A stretch of 64,000 bases of DNA, taken from Amblyornis subalaris (lineage: Eukaryota; Chordata; Aves; Passeriformes; Ptilonorhynchidae). The notes beneath the pieces were generated by a model, which worked only from the letters and a program-made list of their open reading frames with translations, searched no databases and was not told the DNA's origin. This document shows positions 26,652 through 37,097 of the stretch, piece by piece. Location: the NCBI GenBank assembly GCA_018881555.1, contig JACAXG010000007.1, forward strand, positions 15,977,235 through 16,041,234, in the 5' to 3' direction. Position 1 is the first letter of the stretch. Every line of letters starts with the position of its first letter. The position numbers were made by a program, and so were the translations under genes.

Positions 26652-27030
26652 TTCAGAATGGTTTGGGCTGAAATGGATCTTTAGGATCATCTCTCTCCAA
26701 CTCCTCTGCCATGGCCAGGGACAGCTTCCACTAGAACAGGTTGCTCAGAGCCCCATTCAACCTGGCCTTGAACACTTCCAGGGATGAGGCATCCACAACT
26801 TCTCTGGGCAACCTGTGCCAGTGCCTCATCACCCTCACAGTAAAGAATTTCTTCCTGATTTCTGATCTAAACCTACTCTCTTTCACTTTAAAGCCATTTA
26901 CTCCTCATCCTGTCACTACATGCCTTTGTAGTAGCTTTCTTGTAGGCTCTCTAGGTGCTGGAAGGCTGCTAGAAGCAGCCTTATCTTCCCCAGGCTGAAC
27001 AACCTCATCCTGTCTTCTTAGGAGACTAGT
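26652..27030 (-). mobile_element. CR1 LINE, 3' end fragment (minus strand)
   Basis: Read on the plus strand the sequence runs through the reverse complement of the avian CR1 3' region in register: AGAATGGTTTGGG, CCATGGCCAGGGACAGC, CTTGAACACTTCCAGGGATG, TCTCTGGGCAACCTGTGCCA, ACAGTAAAGAATTTCTTCCT, AGCTTTCTTGTAGGC, GGAAGGCTGCTAGAAG and CAGGCTGAACAACC. It is recognisable for about 380 bp, ends at the 5'-truncation point near 27030, and lacks the terminal octamer repeat. It is fairly well preserved, so it is one of the younger CR1 copies in the window. An open frame antisense to it (26905-27390) is incidental. Confidence 0.93.
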
Positions 27031-30000
27031 TGTTGACTTCTTAAGAAACAGTGTGACATCCCTTCTGTCAGGAAGAGGCCAAGGATGTGGGTCAAAGCTA
27101 AAGGGATTCTCACTCACTAAATTCTCTTTATAACATGGAGAGAGTTGGAAGAATTGGAGTGAAAAGTACATAGTGCCTGTGCTTTGCTTTAAGATTTCAC
27201 TTCTGATGCTGGAAAGAGTTAAAAGATTGGGATATTTGGGGGTTATTTCAGAAGAAAGTCTCAACTTTTTTTTTTTCCACAAAAGATACAATCTGAAAAT
27301 TCTAATTTTCTCTCTGATCTTAGGAAAATATATTTTGTTACTAGATATGAACCAAAGCCTCCCCATTCGTTCAGTCTGAATTACTAGCAATGTCCCTTAT
27401 GATCTCCAGCAGCAGGGCAAACTGGCTTTCTGAAGTGTTTCAAAATGTAAAAAATATGTTGTAAATTCTGTGAAGGTTCAGATACTCATTTTACTACTTT
27501 CCTGTTGCTGGGCTACTTGCCTGACTAACACTAGTGCTGTCCTTGAGCAGGCATCCAGTTGCCTGGCTCCAGGTAGAACTCGTGAATCTCCAGGACATGG
27601 CGGGAATTTCCCCTGTCTTCATTTAAGGATGACTGTGCCACTACAGAGTAAGCACCCACAGATTAGAGAGGTATTTAAAAAAAAAAAAATCATTGAGGCA
27701 ATGTAGAAACAAAATTAATTGTAAATCCAAAATATACTGTTTAGATTTCTGTAAAATGAGATTCATGAAGACACGAGTGACTAAAGGGAAGAAAATCAAA
27801 CAATATGTAATTACAGTTAAATTCATGGTAAACTTCATTTTTGGTGGGCTAGTTTTCTGCACATTTAGTGAGGGCAACTGGCCAGCTAAATTGCAGAGTG
27901 GAATTTAGAAGTGACAGCAGCCAGCACAAGGAATGTGATCATCCCTTGGAAGAGGCAATCCCCATTTATTACAGCAGGAGTAACTTCTGTGCTTGACCAA
28001 ATAACTACCCAGTGAAAGGGAAAAATGCTTTTATCATGGGTAAGGCAATATACATATAATTTTCAGGTGCTTTTCGTGTGCTGGAGCTAATAATTCCCAT
28101 AAAAACATGGAAATCAATAACTCAGTGTAAAGAAGTATTGATTAGGTCAATGCAGGTGTCTCATTTTCTGGTTTATGAGTGAAATAACAGTGGTGCCTTT
28201 ATCTTTGTTTAAACTCCCTTAAAGTTGGTCTGTTGATTTTCTTGTGTTCCTTGTGTTCAAAGCACAAGGTTCGATGCAGATTCCCCTGTTGCCAAGGATT
28301 TAATGACTCCTAAAAGATACTGACCAGCATGTAGTGAACCTTGGAAACAATTTCTTCCTTGCTCTTTTCTGAAACTGGGTCTCCAAGCACCTTAAGTCAG
28401 CATGATATACGTGCATGAAATAATCATGGCACTNCAAAAAGAGGAATGTTGTATTTGCTGGCTTTTTGAAACAAGTAAATAACTTTATCTGACNGTGCAC
28501 TGAGAATTAGTAGCAAAATTGTATGGTTTACAACATATAGCTGCATTTATTATTTACACGATTAATTAGGAATAGTCAGGATTTGAAAGTAAGTTTCTTT
28601 CTCGTGCTGTCTCAAAAAAAAATATTGCTTGATATGATGCTTGTTTACTGCAGTTGTCTTTGCCTTGATTAAAAAATTGACATCTGAACTAAGAATAGAN
28701 CACATATTATGCTACATGCCCCAAGCAAAAATAATTTAAAAATGGTACACTTTCCTTATACTTAAACTAATCTCATCTTTCCTGGTTTCTAGTTGTATGA
28801 AATAGTTTTATAGTTAGAAGAGAATTTGCATAATGCTTTTAAAAGCCTTAATAGCTATAATAATTTTAATCTACTATGGAGTGTTTATAATATATAGTAN
28901 GCTGAAGCATTTAATTGTGTAATAAGGAATATAAAGGCACATCTTCTAATCAAAGAGTAACGGAAATATTAAGTATGATGGTTTTTGTTATTTTTTCCTA
29001 ATTGCATCTGGACATCCAATTTTATTACTTCTTTCAAAGTCCAAATGACCATGAAAAATTAGGTTAAAGCTTTACTATCAGAGATATGATGAAATAAGCT
29101 CTATGCAGGTGTTTTATTTAGTATTCTTTCTGGGATTGTACCAGTTGGCTCTGCTGAGATCTGATCCTTCCCCCAGTCAATCAATTAGTGTTTTGTCATT
29201 CACATTCTTTCAGCTAAGTTCAGGGACTCTGTCATGATTGGTGGGTTTTATTTATTTACTGGAACATGAAAGACAAAAAATATGGGTCATTATCTTCAGT
29301 GTGCTATTTAGGCAGCTATCAATCTCATCAAGAGGTGCAGCAGATCTCACATAAAGGACCTGCAGCTGTCCCGGAACAAAACACGCATTGCACATAATAA
29401 CAGCCCCACACAGCTTTCCCCCCTCAAGTGTCCAGGCCAGATACCACAGCACACAATCAATGCAAATCTCTGAGCAGAGTGTAATATGGCCATTTTTCAA
29501 GGATTTGATGCAATTCATCTTTTCAAACAGACAATTTTTTTTCTTTTTCTAATGATGGTTTCAAGAGGGAAAGTTGTTTCTTTCGTAACCGTATAGAATT
29601 TTATGATGGCTTTGTCAGGAAAACATCATTTTGATTGAATCTTACCATCTTTGCAAGATTGGGTAAAACCTCAGAGCTATTCAATGAAACCAGCAAGATG
29701 GTAAGGAAGAACAAAATTTCTGCCATGCCATATGTTTGTGCTGAGTAAGCTTAGGAAGTTTCTGCTGTACATAAATTGAGAAGAGAATTTCCATTTTATC
29801 AGGAATTCTAACATCTAAATAATATGTTCTAGATTAGAAGAGAAAATTGATAGTTGGCATTTTTTATAAAACAAAAAGTTCTGAGATTTGCANTGGTGTT
29901 TTTCTTAATTTTAGAGTCAAATTTTCTATCTTAGTGTGATTATTTTTATTATTTTTCTTGCTATTTTTACTACATTGAGGCATAAAATATATCTCATATC

Positions 30001-32387
30001 CAAAAATTAACAGAAGGAATATTAACTNTGTTAAATCTGATTTTGATGCAAAAATAATTTTTTTGTAGAAGACTGTGAAAGTTAACTTCAAAATTTTTGA
30101 CATGAACGAAACAGCTTTTGATTTTAAACAAANTGTTTATATTTACTCTTTTGAACAACTCGGCATCTTGCTTCTTATTGTCATTGTGCTGATTAATTNT
30201 ATCCATGTTTTAGTAGAAATCAATGCATATTGAAGTTTTCTCTTACTCCATTGTACAAATTCAGAATTNACATATTGACTTTTTCCCCTCCCTCTGTTCA
30301 TAATGAAAGATCAATATGAGCATATGGATTTATTTATTAAAAATTATATGCTCTTTAATATGAAAACAATATGATCTNTGTTCTGCAGGTAGAATCTGCT
30401 ATGGTTCACCTGGGAAATAATTCATGTAATTAGGGATGGTAGTCTTGTCTTTTATCACTGCAGGTGAGGCAGGAATTTTTTTCAGAGACAATGATGATGT
30501 GTTTTATAGCATTTGGTATCAGTAAATCCCTTAAGGGCTGAACATAAATGCAAATAAATTAGGAGCTTCTTTGCATATTTGCGATTTATGATATAGTCCA
30601 GTTTCACTTNCTAGCAGGAATATCATGAGGAAAGTAATTCCCTGCTAGATCCCTGACACTTGCTTTGGGATTGTAGGAACAAAAAGAATTACCCAGGCAT
30701 AACAGAGCTCCTGTTTGCTCCAGAAACTTGAAATTTTTTCTGTTTATAAATGTCAAATCTGAGTACCATTCTGAGTTTGTTCCTTCTCCCCCTCTCTTGC
30801 CATTCTCACTACACATTTTTGGAAGTAGAATGGATGGGTGCCTGAATACACACATGCCTCAGAACTTCTGTTTAAAATCTGTTTATTGTAANATTCCTTT
30901 ACCTCATTTATCTGATAAAAATTAAATCTGCTTACCTATTTAATAGTATACTGTAGCTTCTAGATCAGAGTGAATTGTTTTAATAATAAATTTTGCCTTC
31001 TGTAGTGACTCAGGAGCTTTGCTCAGGAGTGTAAAAAGGATGTTTCTCCATGCCTTCACAGTATAAACAGTCTTGCATGAGCTGTGCAGAGGCGTTGATG
31101 CAAGGGAACATATTCAGTGATGTTCTTCTGTCCATATGACATTCAGTTCCCTGCTTGTATGCAGTTCCCTGCAGCCTTGTCTTTGCAGACAAAATCTGCT
31201 GAACTTGCAAATCTTTTCACNGTTTTGTATGCAATGATGTTGTTGTTCAGCAGAGAAAGTCACAACGTGGAACACAAAGAAACTGGGGTACNAGTGGGGA
31301 TTCCCAAAGTCAAACTGAGTATGTTTGTGTGAAGGAAGTTATAAAAGCAGCAACCTCTGCTGGAGATAGCTTCGTAAAATCAGGCCTTCCAGTGTGGGTA
31401 CTTGGAATTTGAGTGTTTTATGACGTTATGTTGGAAATGTTTTGGAGACATCTCTGATAATTTTCTGTCTTCACTAACTTGCTAGCATGTGAGACTACTT
31501 ATTTGCTTATTTATTTATTTCCATTAGTATTTTTCTGCATGCCCACCTGTTTGGCCTCTGGAATCATTATACCAAGAAGTTATAACCTGGAAGTAGTTGA
31601 GCTGAAACAAGCTGCTGCTTTCTTGATTTTCTAACCAATCTCCTCTATTCCTTCTCCCTTGTCTATTTTTTTAAGACAAAGTACATCCTTGTAGAAACCT
31701 CAACCTGAAAATATTCCTGTTTATTGTTACATTGAACTGTCAGATATTCCAAAGGCTTTTAATAAACATACTTCTGCTTTGAGAATAACCATATCNAGAT
31801 ACAAAGATGTTTTCAAGTTATAAGCCCACTTTAGATTGTTTCTTTGAATGGGTAACTCAGAAGTAGCTTATTTTTCTGCCTTCATCGTGCAGCAAGAACA
31901 AAAGTGCCTTTATGTTTTCTCAAGATGTAACATAGTTTGAAGTGTTTGAAAACTGCATGCTGAAAATCCTCCATTTCTGGCTTTCCATTGAAAGCAAACA
32001 GTGTGCCAGTGCCTGGTGCTCCAGATACATGCAAATATATGTGCACCTGTCTGCAGTGGAGCTCTTCACATTGATAGAAATGTTGCTGTTTACTTCAGTG
32101 ATTGCCCATTGAAATAATGATAGTACATTTATATTTAGATAGTAGCATCTATTTCAAATAATCCTGAAGAACCTTATTACCGTTAAGACTTTCTGTCAGT
32201 CATGAGGAATCCCTGGGGATTTCAGTGNGTTGTGGTGTTTGGATTTTATCACAGGAATGAGGATATGGAGATTTGGGGATTTGGGGAATGATCTTTTGAG
32301 TCAATTAGCAAGGTTCACCACTATAAATGGAAAAATCTTTGCCAGTTTTTGAACTTAAACATATGTTTGGTAACATGAAGCAACTTC
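27031..32387. other. Unique AT-rich noncoding DNA
   Basis: No gene, RNA or repeat consensus is recognisable apart from a short (TTAT)n run at 31498-31521. The second half is again dense in single 'n' bases (19 between 28434 and 33624). Parts near 28800-28950 are very AT-rich with octamer-like and homeodomain-like words, but these occur by chance in such composition. Confidence 0.5.
31498..31521. repeat. (TTAT)n simple repeat
   Basis: About five near-perfect TTAT units, one interrupted by GC. Confidence 0.8.
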
Positions 32388-33175
32388 CAATCAAAGTGGG
32401 TGACAGGATGGGTGAAAAATGGACTGGACCTGGGAGCTGAAAGGGCAGTGGTCAGTGGTGCAAAGTTCAGCTAGTAGGCAGTAATCATTGTCATGCCTCA
32501 GGATCTCCTACTGGGGCTAGGACAATGTCATGTCTTTATTAGCAACCTAGAAACAGGATGGAGTAACNCAGCAAGTTTTCAGGTAATAGATTGTGGGAAG
32601 TCTGTACAATGGAAAGCAGGGCTGCTACTCGGGAGCAGCTAAACAATGATGAGAAAGTGGGCTGACAGGAGTATAACAGATCCAAGTGAAAAGTCCTATA
32701 GATGGGATGAGGGATCCCATTTTCGGATGAGGCGGAGGGCTAAACAGCTGAAAAGCAGCTTGGCAGAAGAAAAGCGACAGGGATGACCTTGTGAAAGGCA
32801 AGTCAAAGGGAATCATCAGCATGCACTTGCAGGTGAGAAGGTCAAAGGTTTCTGGGCTGTACTAGGAAGCTGAGGGAGAGGATCCTTAACTCTCTGCTCA
32901 ACACTGGATCCAGCGGTGGGCTCACTAGGACAAGATAAATAGAAATATATCAGTGAGGCTTGTGTAGAGCCACTGAGATAGTGGTAGACTGCAGCATGAG
33001 GTGTATGAGGAGAGGCTGTGAGCTGGGGTCCTTCAGCTTGGAGAAGAGGAAGAGGAATTTTATATCTGTCTACAGCTGCCTAATGGGATCACATGGAGGA
33101 GNTGGAGCCTGACTTTTCTCAGAGGAAATTGGTAGAAAGATTAGAGGCAATGGGCAATATTTCAGATCATTGCAA
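32388..33175 (+). mobile_element. CR1 LINE, degraded reverse-transcriptase 3' portion
   Basis: The plus strand follows the 3' third of CR1 ORF2: TGACAGGATGGGTGAAAAATGG, then GTGGTCAGTGGTGCAAAGTTC read in pieces, CCTCAGGATCTCCTACTGGGG (PQGSxLGP-type segment), GTCTTTATTAGCAACCTAGA, AGCTTGGCAGAAGAAAAG, GAGGAGAGGCTGTGAGCTGG, TTCAGCTTGGAGAAGAGGAAG and CTACAGCTGCCTAATGGGA. In-frame stops and indels abolish coding. The CR1 reverse transcriptase/endonuclease would drive target-primed retrotransposition; this copy is 5'-truncated at about 32388 and has no recognisable 3' UTR, so it is dead. Four 'n' positions lie within or close to it. Confidence 0.85.
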
Positions 33176-33955
33176 TGAGTTCTCCAAAACAATCATAGAC
33201 ACATACACTTTAGATCCATAAATGTCTTCCAAAAGTTCTATTTTGAAGGGATTTGGGACTGTATGTATCCAAGGAAATGACTTCTTTCTCATCAAGTACA
33301 GTTGAAACTGCATTAATACCACATACATTAATATGTATGCCAAATTAGAGAGGTTTTAAACTATTTTACATATGTACATCTAAACTGCGTAATTTTATTT
33401 AAATACCTTAAGTACAATTATTCTCATTTAGAAATTACTGTGTTCTTTTTTGTGTATGGAATGTTCTTATCTTTTAATTTAAATCTTGCTAGTCTAAACC
33501 ATGAGAATCCTTTTCAATGTCAAGAAATGATTTCTAAATTTTTTTCTAGAATGTAAGAGATGAATTTTTTAACAAACCCCATTCTAAGCTCATCTAGCTG
33601 CATTTGTTCATGTGACAAATGAGNGGAGAAGAAAATATAAAATTATGGTTTTTAAAACAATTCAGATTTATTTCCTTTCTTATGCAAATGAAAATCTTTG
33701 GTATCATGCACAAGACTTTTAAAGAGACAGGAAAAGAGGAGCAAAATCTGGGATTACAGCTGTTATGTAATGACCAGGGATTTTTAAAGCAGTTTCCAGA
33801 GTGGTGCCTTTTTAATGTTGAAAAAAAATATTTACCAGATCCAAGTAATATTTTTTTAGTTGAACTAAATGCTTTTAAAGCCATTAATAGCTATAGTTGC
33901 ATTGATGCCTTAAGTATTAGCTTTTAGGTTTTTCTAATCCTGCACTGTACTAGTG
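33176..33955. other. Unique AT-rich noncoding DNA
   Basis: Two overlapping opposite-strand frames of about 100 codons occur at 33594-33927. They have no recognisable homology and look like chance frames. Confidence 0.5.
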
Positions 33956-34312
33956 TGTAATTCTGAACTCCATATTATGTGCTAAGCAAGCTCTCTTTAC
34001 ATCCTGGTCAGACAAAACAATCCCTTCTAGGCCTGGGAACCAAGGTCACCATCCTAGGCCTAAGTATAAACAAAAGTGAATGGGAGAGAGGTGAATGGGG
34101 GAATATTACTTCATTACCTGGAANTATAATTGGACAATTAACCCCTGATATGCAAATGTACCAAACTTATATCTGTGGGGAAAACTTGTGACCGGGGTCC
34201 ATCTTGGGTCCATCTTGAGCCCAGCCTAGCTGGAGCTTCAGCTTCAGCCAGGCTCTGTACTGCCCAAGGTGTATCTATCGTAGATCTTCCATAAACTCCT
34301 ACCTTTTATTCA
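33956..34312 (+). mobile_element. Probable solo LTR, distinct family (plus strand)
   Basis: The segment starts TGTAATTC and ends TTATTCA, flanked by CTAGTG (33950-33955) and CTAGTT (34313-34318), giving a shared 5-bp CTAGT. Inside are an octamer ATGCAAAT (about 34149-34156), a tandem GGTCCATCTTG duplication (about 34196-34217) and a CATAAA polyadenylation-like signal close to the end. A 5-bp duplication would suit an ERVL-type element, but the family assignment is inference. An alternative 3' end lies slightly further right (near 34335-34356). No internal retroviral coding sequence adjoins it. Confidence 0.5.
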
Positions 34313-34918
34313 CTAGTTTTGCTTAGTCTCTGTTTCAGGTACTCCTATTTTAGGCATCAGTATTAGCAGTAGAGCCACAAGGCAGCTACTACACCTAATG
34401 TTTGCCTTAACTCACAAGTACTACTACAGAGAACAGTGAGTGTGTGTGCAGCACAAGTTCCCCTCTCCATTGCCTCTAAAGGGCCCTGGACGAAGGTGAC
34501 AGTCCATCCTGCCTCAGCAAAGAAAAGGACTGGAGAAGGCAAGGTTGGGATACACAAGGCATGTCCATTTTCTATATCCTAACCATTCATCCTCCATGAT
34601 GAACAGGAGAGCATAGGGTGCCTAAGTAATAAAGAGGTATTAAAATCTTGCAACGAATTTCACATAAAAAGATTGCTGTGGTATTTTGCTTCAAATAATT
34701 TACAGAGGAAAACTGCTGTTTCTTTGTACTTGAAAGACCAGTTTCAATGCTTTAAGTCTTGGCATGTTTTGGCCTTTTGTATTAAATTGCAGCAGTCTTT
34801 CTTCAGGCTACTTTTGCCCTATCTTAGGCCTTCTTTTGGAAATGGCAATACTTCTAGAGAAAAGACATGTTTTATTTCTGCACCAACTTCCAAATTCAAA
34901 GGAATAGAGTGTATCTAT
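34313..34918. other. Noncoding DNA between LTRs
   Basis: No gene or repeat consensus is recognised. The first 40 bp could belong to the preceding LTR if its end has been placed too early. Confidence 0.45.
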
Positions 34919-34956
34919 TGTCCTATAGGACAACATATATTATCCTGTATAGGACA
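34919..34956. repeat. Two near-identical palindromes in tandem
   Basis: TGTCCTATAGGACA (34919-34932) is a perfect 14-bp palindrome. A near-copy, TCCTGTATAGGACA, follows at 34943-34956 after a 10-bp AT-rich spacer. It could be a paired dimeric protein-binding site or a local duplication; no function is known to me. Confidence 0.7.
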
Positions 34957-36013
34957 AAATAATGATTTCTTAGAGACTTATTAACAGAGCTGAGTGAAAA
35001 CTGCAAAATATATCAATAAACAGTTGATAAATGTAAAAATGAGTGGCTTAGCTGCTCCTTTACCCCTCTTCTATCTTTTAGCAAGCAACAGCTTACTATT
35101 ACCATTAGTTCTGCAGAAGAAGCAGAAAACTATGCCTCTGAAAGAGTAGTTAAATTCGTAGGTTTGAGTCCTTATACCAAGATCAGTTTGGGTGGGACAC
35201 ACTAGGGAGGAAGTGTTCGGTTCCTTAAAATATCTGTAAGATTTCTGAAAGGGAACTGCTTAAAAACCTGCAATAAACNTCTTTCTGTTTTCTTTGCACC
35301 TTGGACACTGATATCTGTGATATTATAGAGTGTATAAACAATGCTGAAAGAAAATAAAGCATAATATAACTAATATTAGAGTAGCCTATTTAGAAAAAGA
35401 AAATGCTCTCAGGAAAGCATGTAGGTGTCCAGAAAAAAATCAAAGCAAAAAAATAGAAAACACAAAAGCCCTCACACAGTATTCATGATCTTTCCTTACA
35501 ATGTTTAGATAGATAGTTCCTTTTAAGTGGTTTTCTTTTCATAACAAACCCAGAGATTTGTCGGCTAATTTCGCATCTCTCTTATGAATACATTCATTCA
35601 CTCATTCAAACAACAAAAACTACTCAGTGATTCCCACACCACCCAGACACCACTAAAATTTGTCCCGTAGGAGATTTGTGAGGAAGCAGTGAGGAAGCCA
35701 TTAACATGCGGTGACACAAAAAGCACCAATCACATGCTTAAGCCTCCAGCATTTGTCTGGCAAAGGCAATTCTAAGAGCAAGAAGGTTCCTAGAATTGAC
35801 TGCAATCTTCTGGTGTGGAAGCATCATGCTGGCACTTCCAGAGGGATTTTCAGTGTCTTTTCATTCCACCGAGACACTGGGCAATCTTTTCCTACTGTGT
35901 TCAACTTGTAGGAAAACACAGTTTTCTCAAACAGGAGAAACATTATGCTAACTCTTGAGAGGACAAATTGACTCTTCAGGAATGTAACGCTGTTGTAGCT
36001 AAGAAAACCTACC
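34957..36013. other. Unique noncoding DNA
   Basis: No recognisable gene, RNA or repeat. Confidence 0.5.
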
Positions 36014-36019
36014 ATTGNT

Positions 36020-36353
36020 NGTTGTTTTTGGGTTCGAATAAACACACGGATATAGCTGTCAGGGTTCTCCAACAGGCAGAGGCCAAAAGGGAGGAAGAAG
36101 AGAGGAGGAAGANAGAGCNGGCCTCTGCCCTCATTTTATTTATATGTTTTCCAAATCCACCGTGGACTNGAGGATGGAAATACCACCTCTTGCTGTCCAC
36201 TGGTTGGTAATAATGTCTATCACATAGGTTAGGAATTCATAACAATCTTTGCCGTTAGGTCAACAATTCGTGTTTACACAAAAGTGCGTGAGAAACTATT
36301 TCGCTGAACCAAAAACACTGCACATCTGAAGAAGTGCAAAATGCAAGGCCACA
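36020..36353 (-). mobile_element. Solo LTR, family A copy 1 (minus strand)
   Basis: The borders are set by a 6-bp target-site duplication: ATTGNT (36014-36019) on the left and ATTGAT (36354-36359) on the right. Read on the minus strand the LTR starts TGTGGCC and ends AAACAAC plus one base masked as n, expected to be A. The shared family core is AAAACATATAAATAAA, which overlaps TATA-like and AATAAA signals (plus-strand 36135-36150), followed by a GA/CT-rich U5. A U3 block around GTGCGTGAGAA (about 36284-36294) also matches copy 2. Four 'n' bases fall inside. No gag, pol or env sequence adjoins it, so it is a solo LTR. The 6-bp duplication fits class II (ERVK/alpha-beta-like) integration. Confidence 0.85.
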
Positions 36354-36359
36354 ATTGAT

Positions 36360-36833
36360 TTACAAGGTTGGACCACAGTGTACCAACTTAATGATAAACG
36401 AACCCCTGAGATCTCATAAGCTGTGGGGATGGGGTTTGACCAGTGTAGCAGATGCTAAGCTTTCAAGAAACAGCTGTATCCCAAAGGAAAGTGTTAATGT
36501 GACACTTTTGCATTGATATCCGATACTAAATATGTTCCTTAATGTGTGTTAAAAACGAACCATATTACTCATTTTGCAGCAGTCCTAACCAGTGGTGGTC
36601 AGCGAATCCCTCCCATGTATTTTTGTTTTTCTCTATAAGTGCTTTTCAGGCATTTTGTCATAGCTGAACTCTAACTCTGTATTTCTGTACTCCCTTCTGA
36701 AAGTGTGTGACATGATCTGTGGATGCTGAAAAGCTTTCAGCAGAGAAATTCTCTAGCATTTTGCATTCTGTGAGAAGCTGTCCTTTCCCACAGAAGCTAT
36801 GAAAAACAGCGAAGATGTTTCTCTAACCATAGG
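36360..36833. other. Noncoding DNA between LTRs
   Basis: No retroviral internal sequence is recognised between the LTRs at 36.0 and 36.9 kb, so they are not the two ends of one provirus. They are also of different families and opposite orientation. Confidence 0.6.
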
Positions 36834-36861
36834 GTGCACAATAGGTGGACTTATTGTGCAC
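36834..36861. repeat. Perfect 10-bp inverted repeat with 8-bp loop
   Basis: GTGCACAATA (36834-36843) and TATTGTGCAC (36852-36861) are exact reverse complements separated by GGTGGACT. It lies just upstream of, or inside the U3 of, the next LTR. Whether it belongs to that element is unclear. Confidence 0.9.
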
Positions 36862-36874
36862 CTGTGAGTTGTTG

Positions 36875-37094
36875 TGTAGTATTGTTATGATACGTCTAGA
36901 GAAATATTTTCAATAAGGCATTGTAGTAACCTGGCCAATCATCCTGAGAGGTGGATGGTCAAGGGACCAATGACCTTATGGCATTCAAACACACTAAGAT
37001 ATAAAACAGCTCTTTATATTAATAAAAAAATCCACTTTTCACCGACTCTTGGATCGTGCTTATGTCGTGATTTGGCTCTGACCCCGAGACAACA
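36875..37094 (+). mobile_element. Probable solo LTR, avian ERV type (plus strand)
   Basis: Promoter and processing signals occur in LTR order: CCAAT (36967-36971), TATA-like GATATAAAAC (36999-37008), AATAAA (37021-37026), then about 70 bp of U5 ending GAGACAACA. The proposed start TGTAGTATTGTTATG resembles the conserved 5' end of alpharetrovirus-type U3. Clean target-site duplications are not found at these borders. An alternative pair, ACAGCG at 36806-36811 and 37092-37097, would define a longer 280-bp unit without a TG start. There is no primer-binding site or internal region. The call as an LTR is moderately firm; the borders are not. Confidence 0.6.
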
Positions 37095-37097
37095 GCG

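Noticed and set aside
26905..27390. 161-codon open frame on the minus strand, the longest in the window
   Set aside because: Its C-terminal part is translated from a CR1 3' UTR fragment, which is noncoding, and the rest shows no homology that I recognise.
36354..36874. The LTRs at 36.0 and 36.9 kb as the two ends of one small provirus
   Set aside because: They are different families in opposite orientation, and the 0.5 kb between them shows no retroviral sequence.
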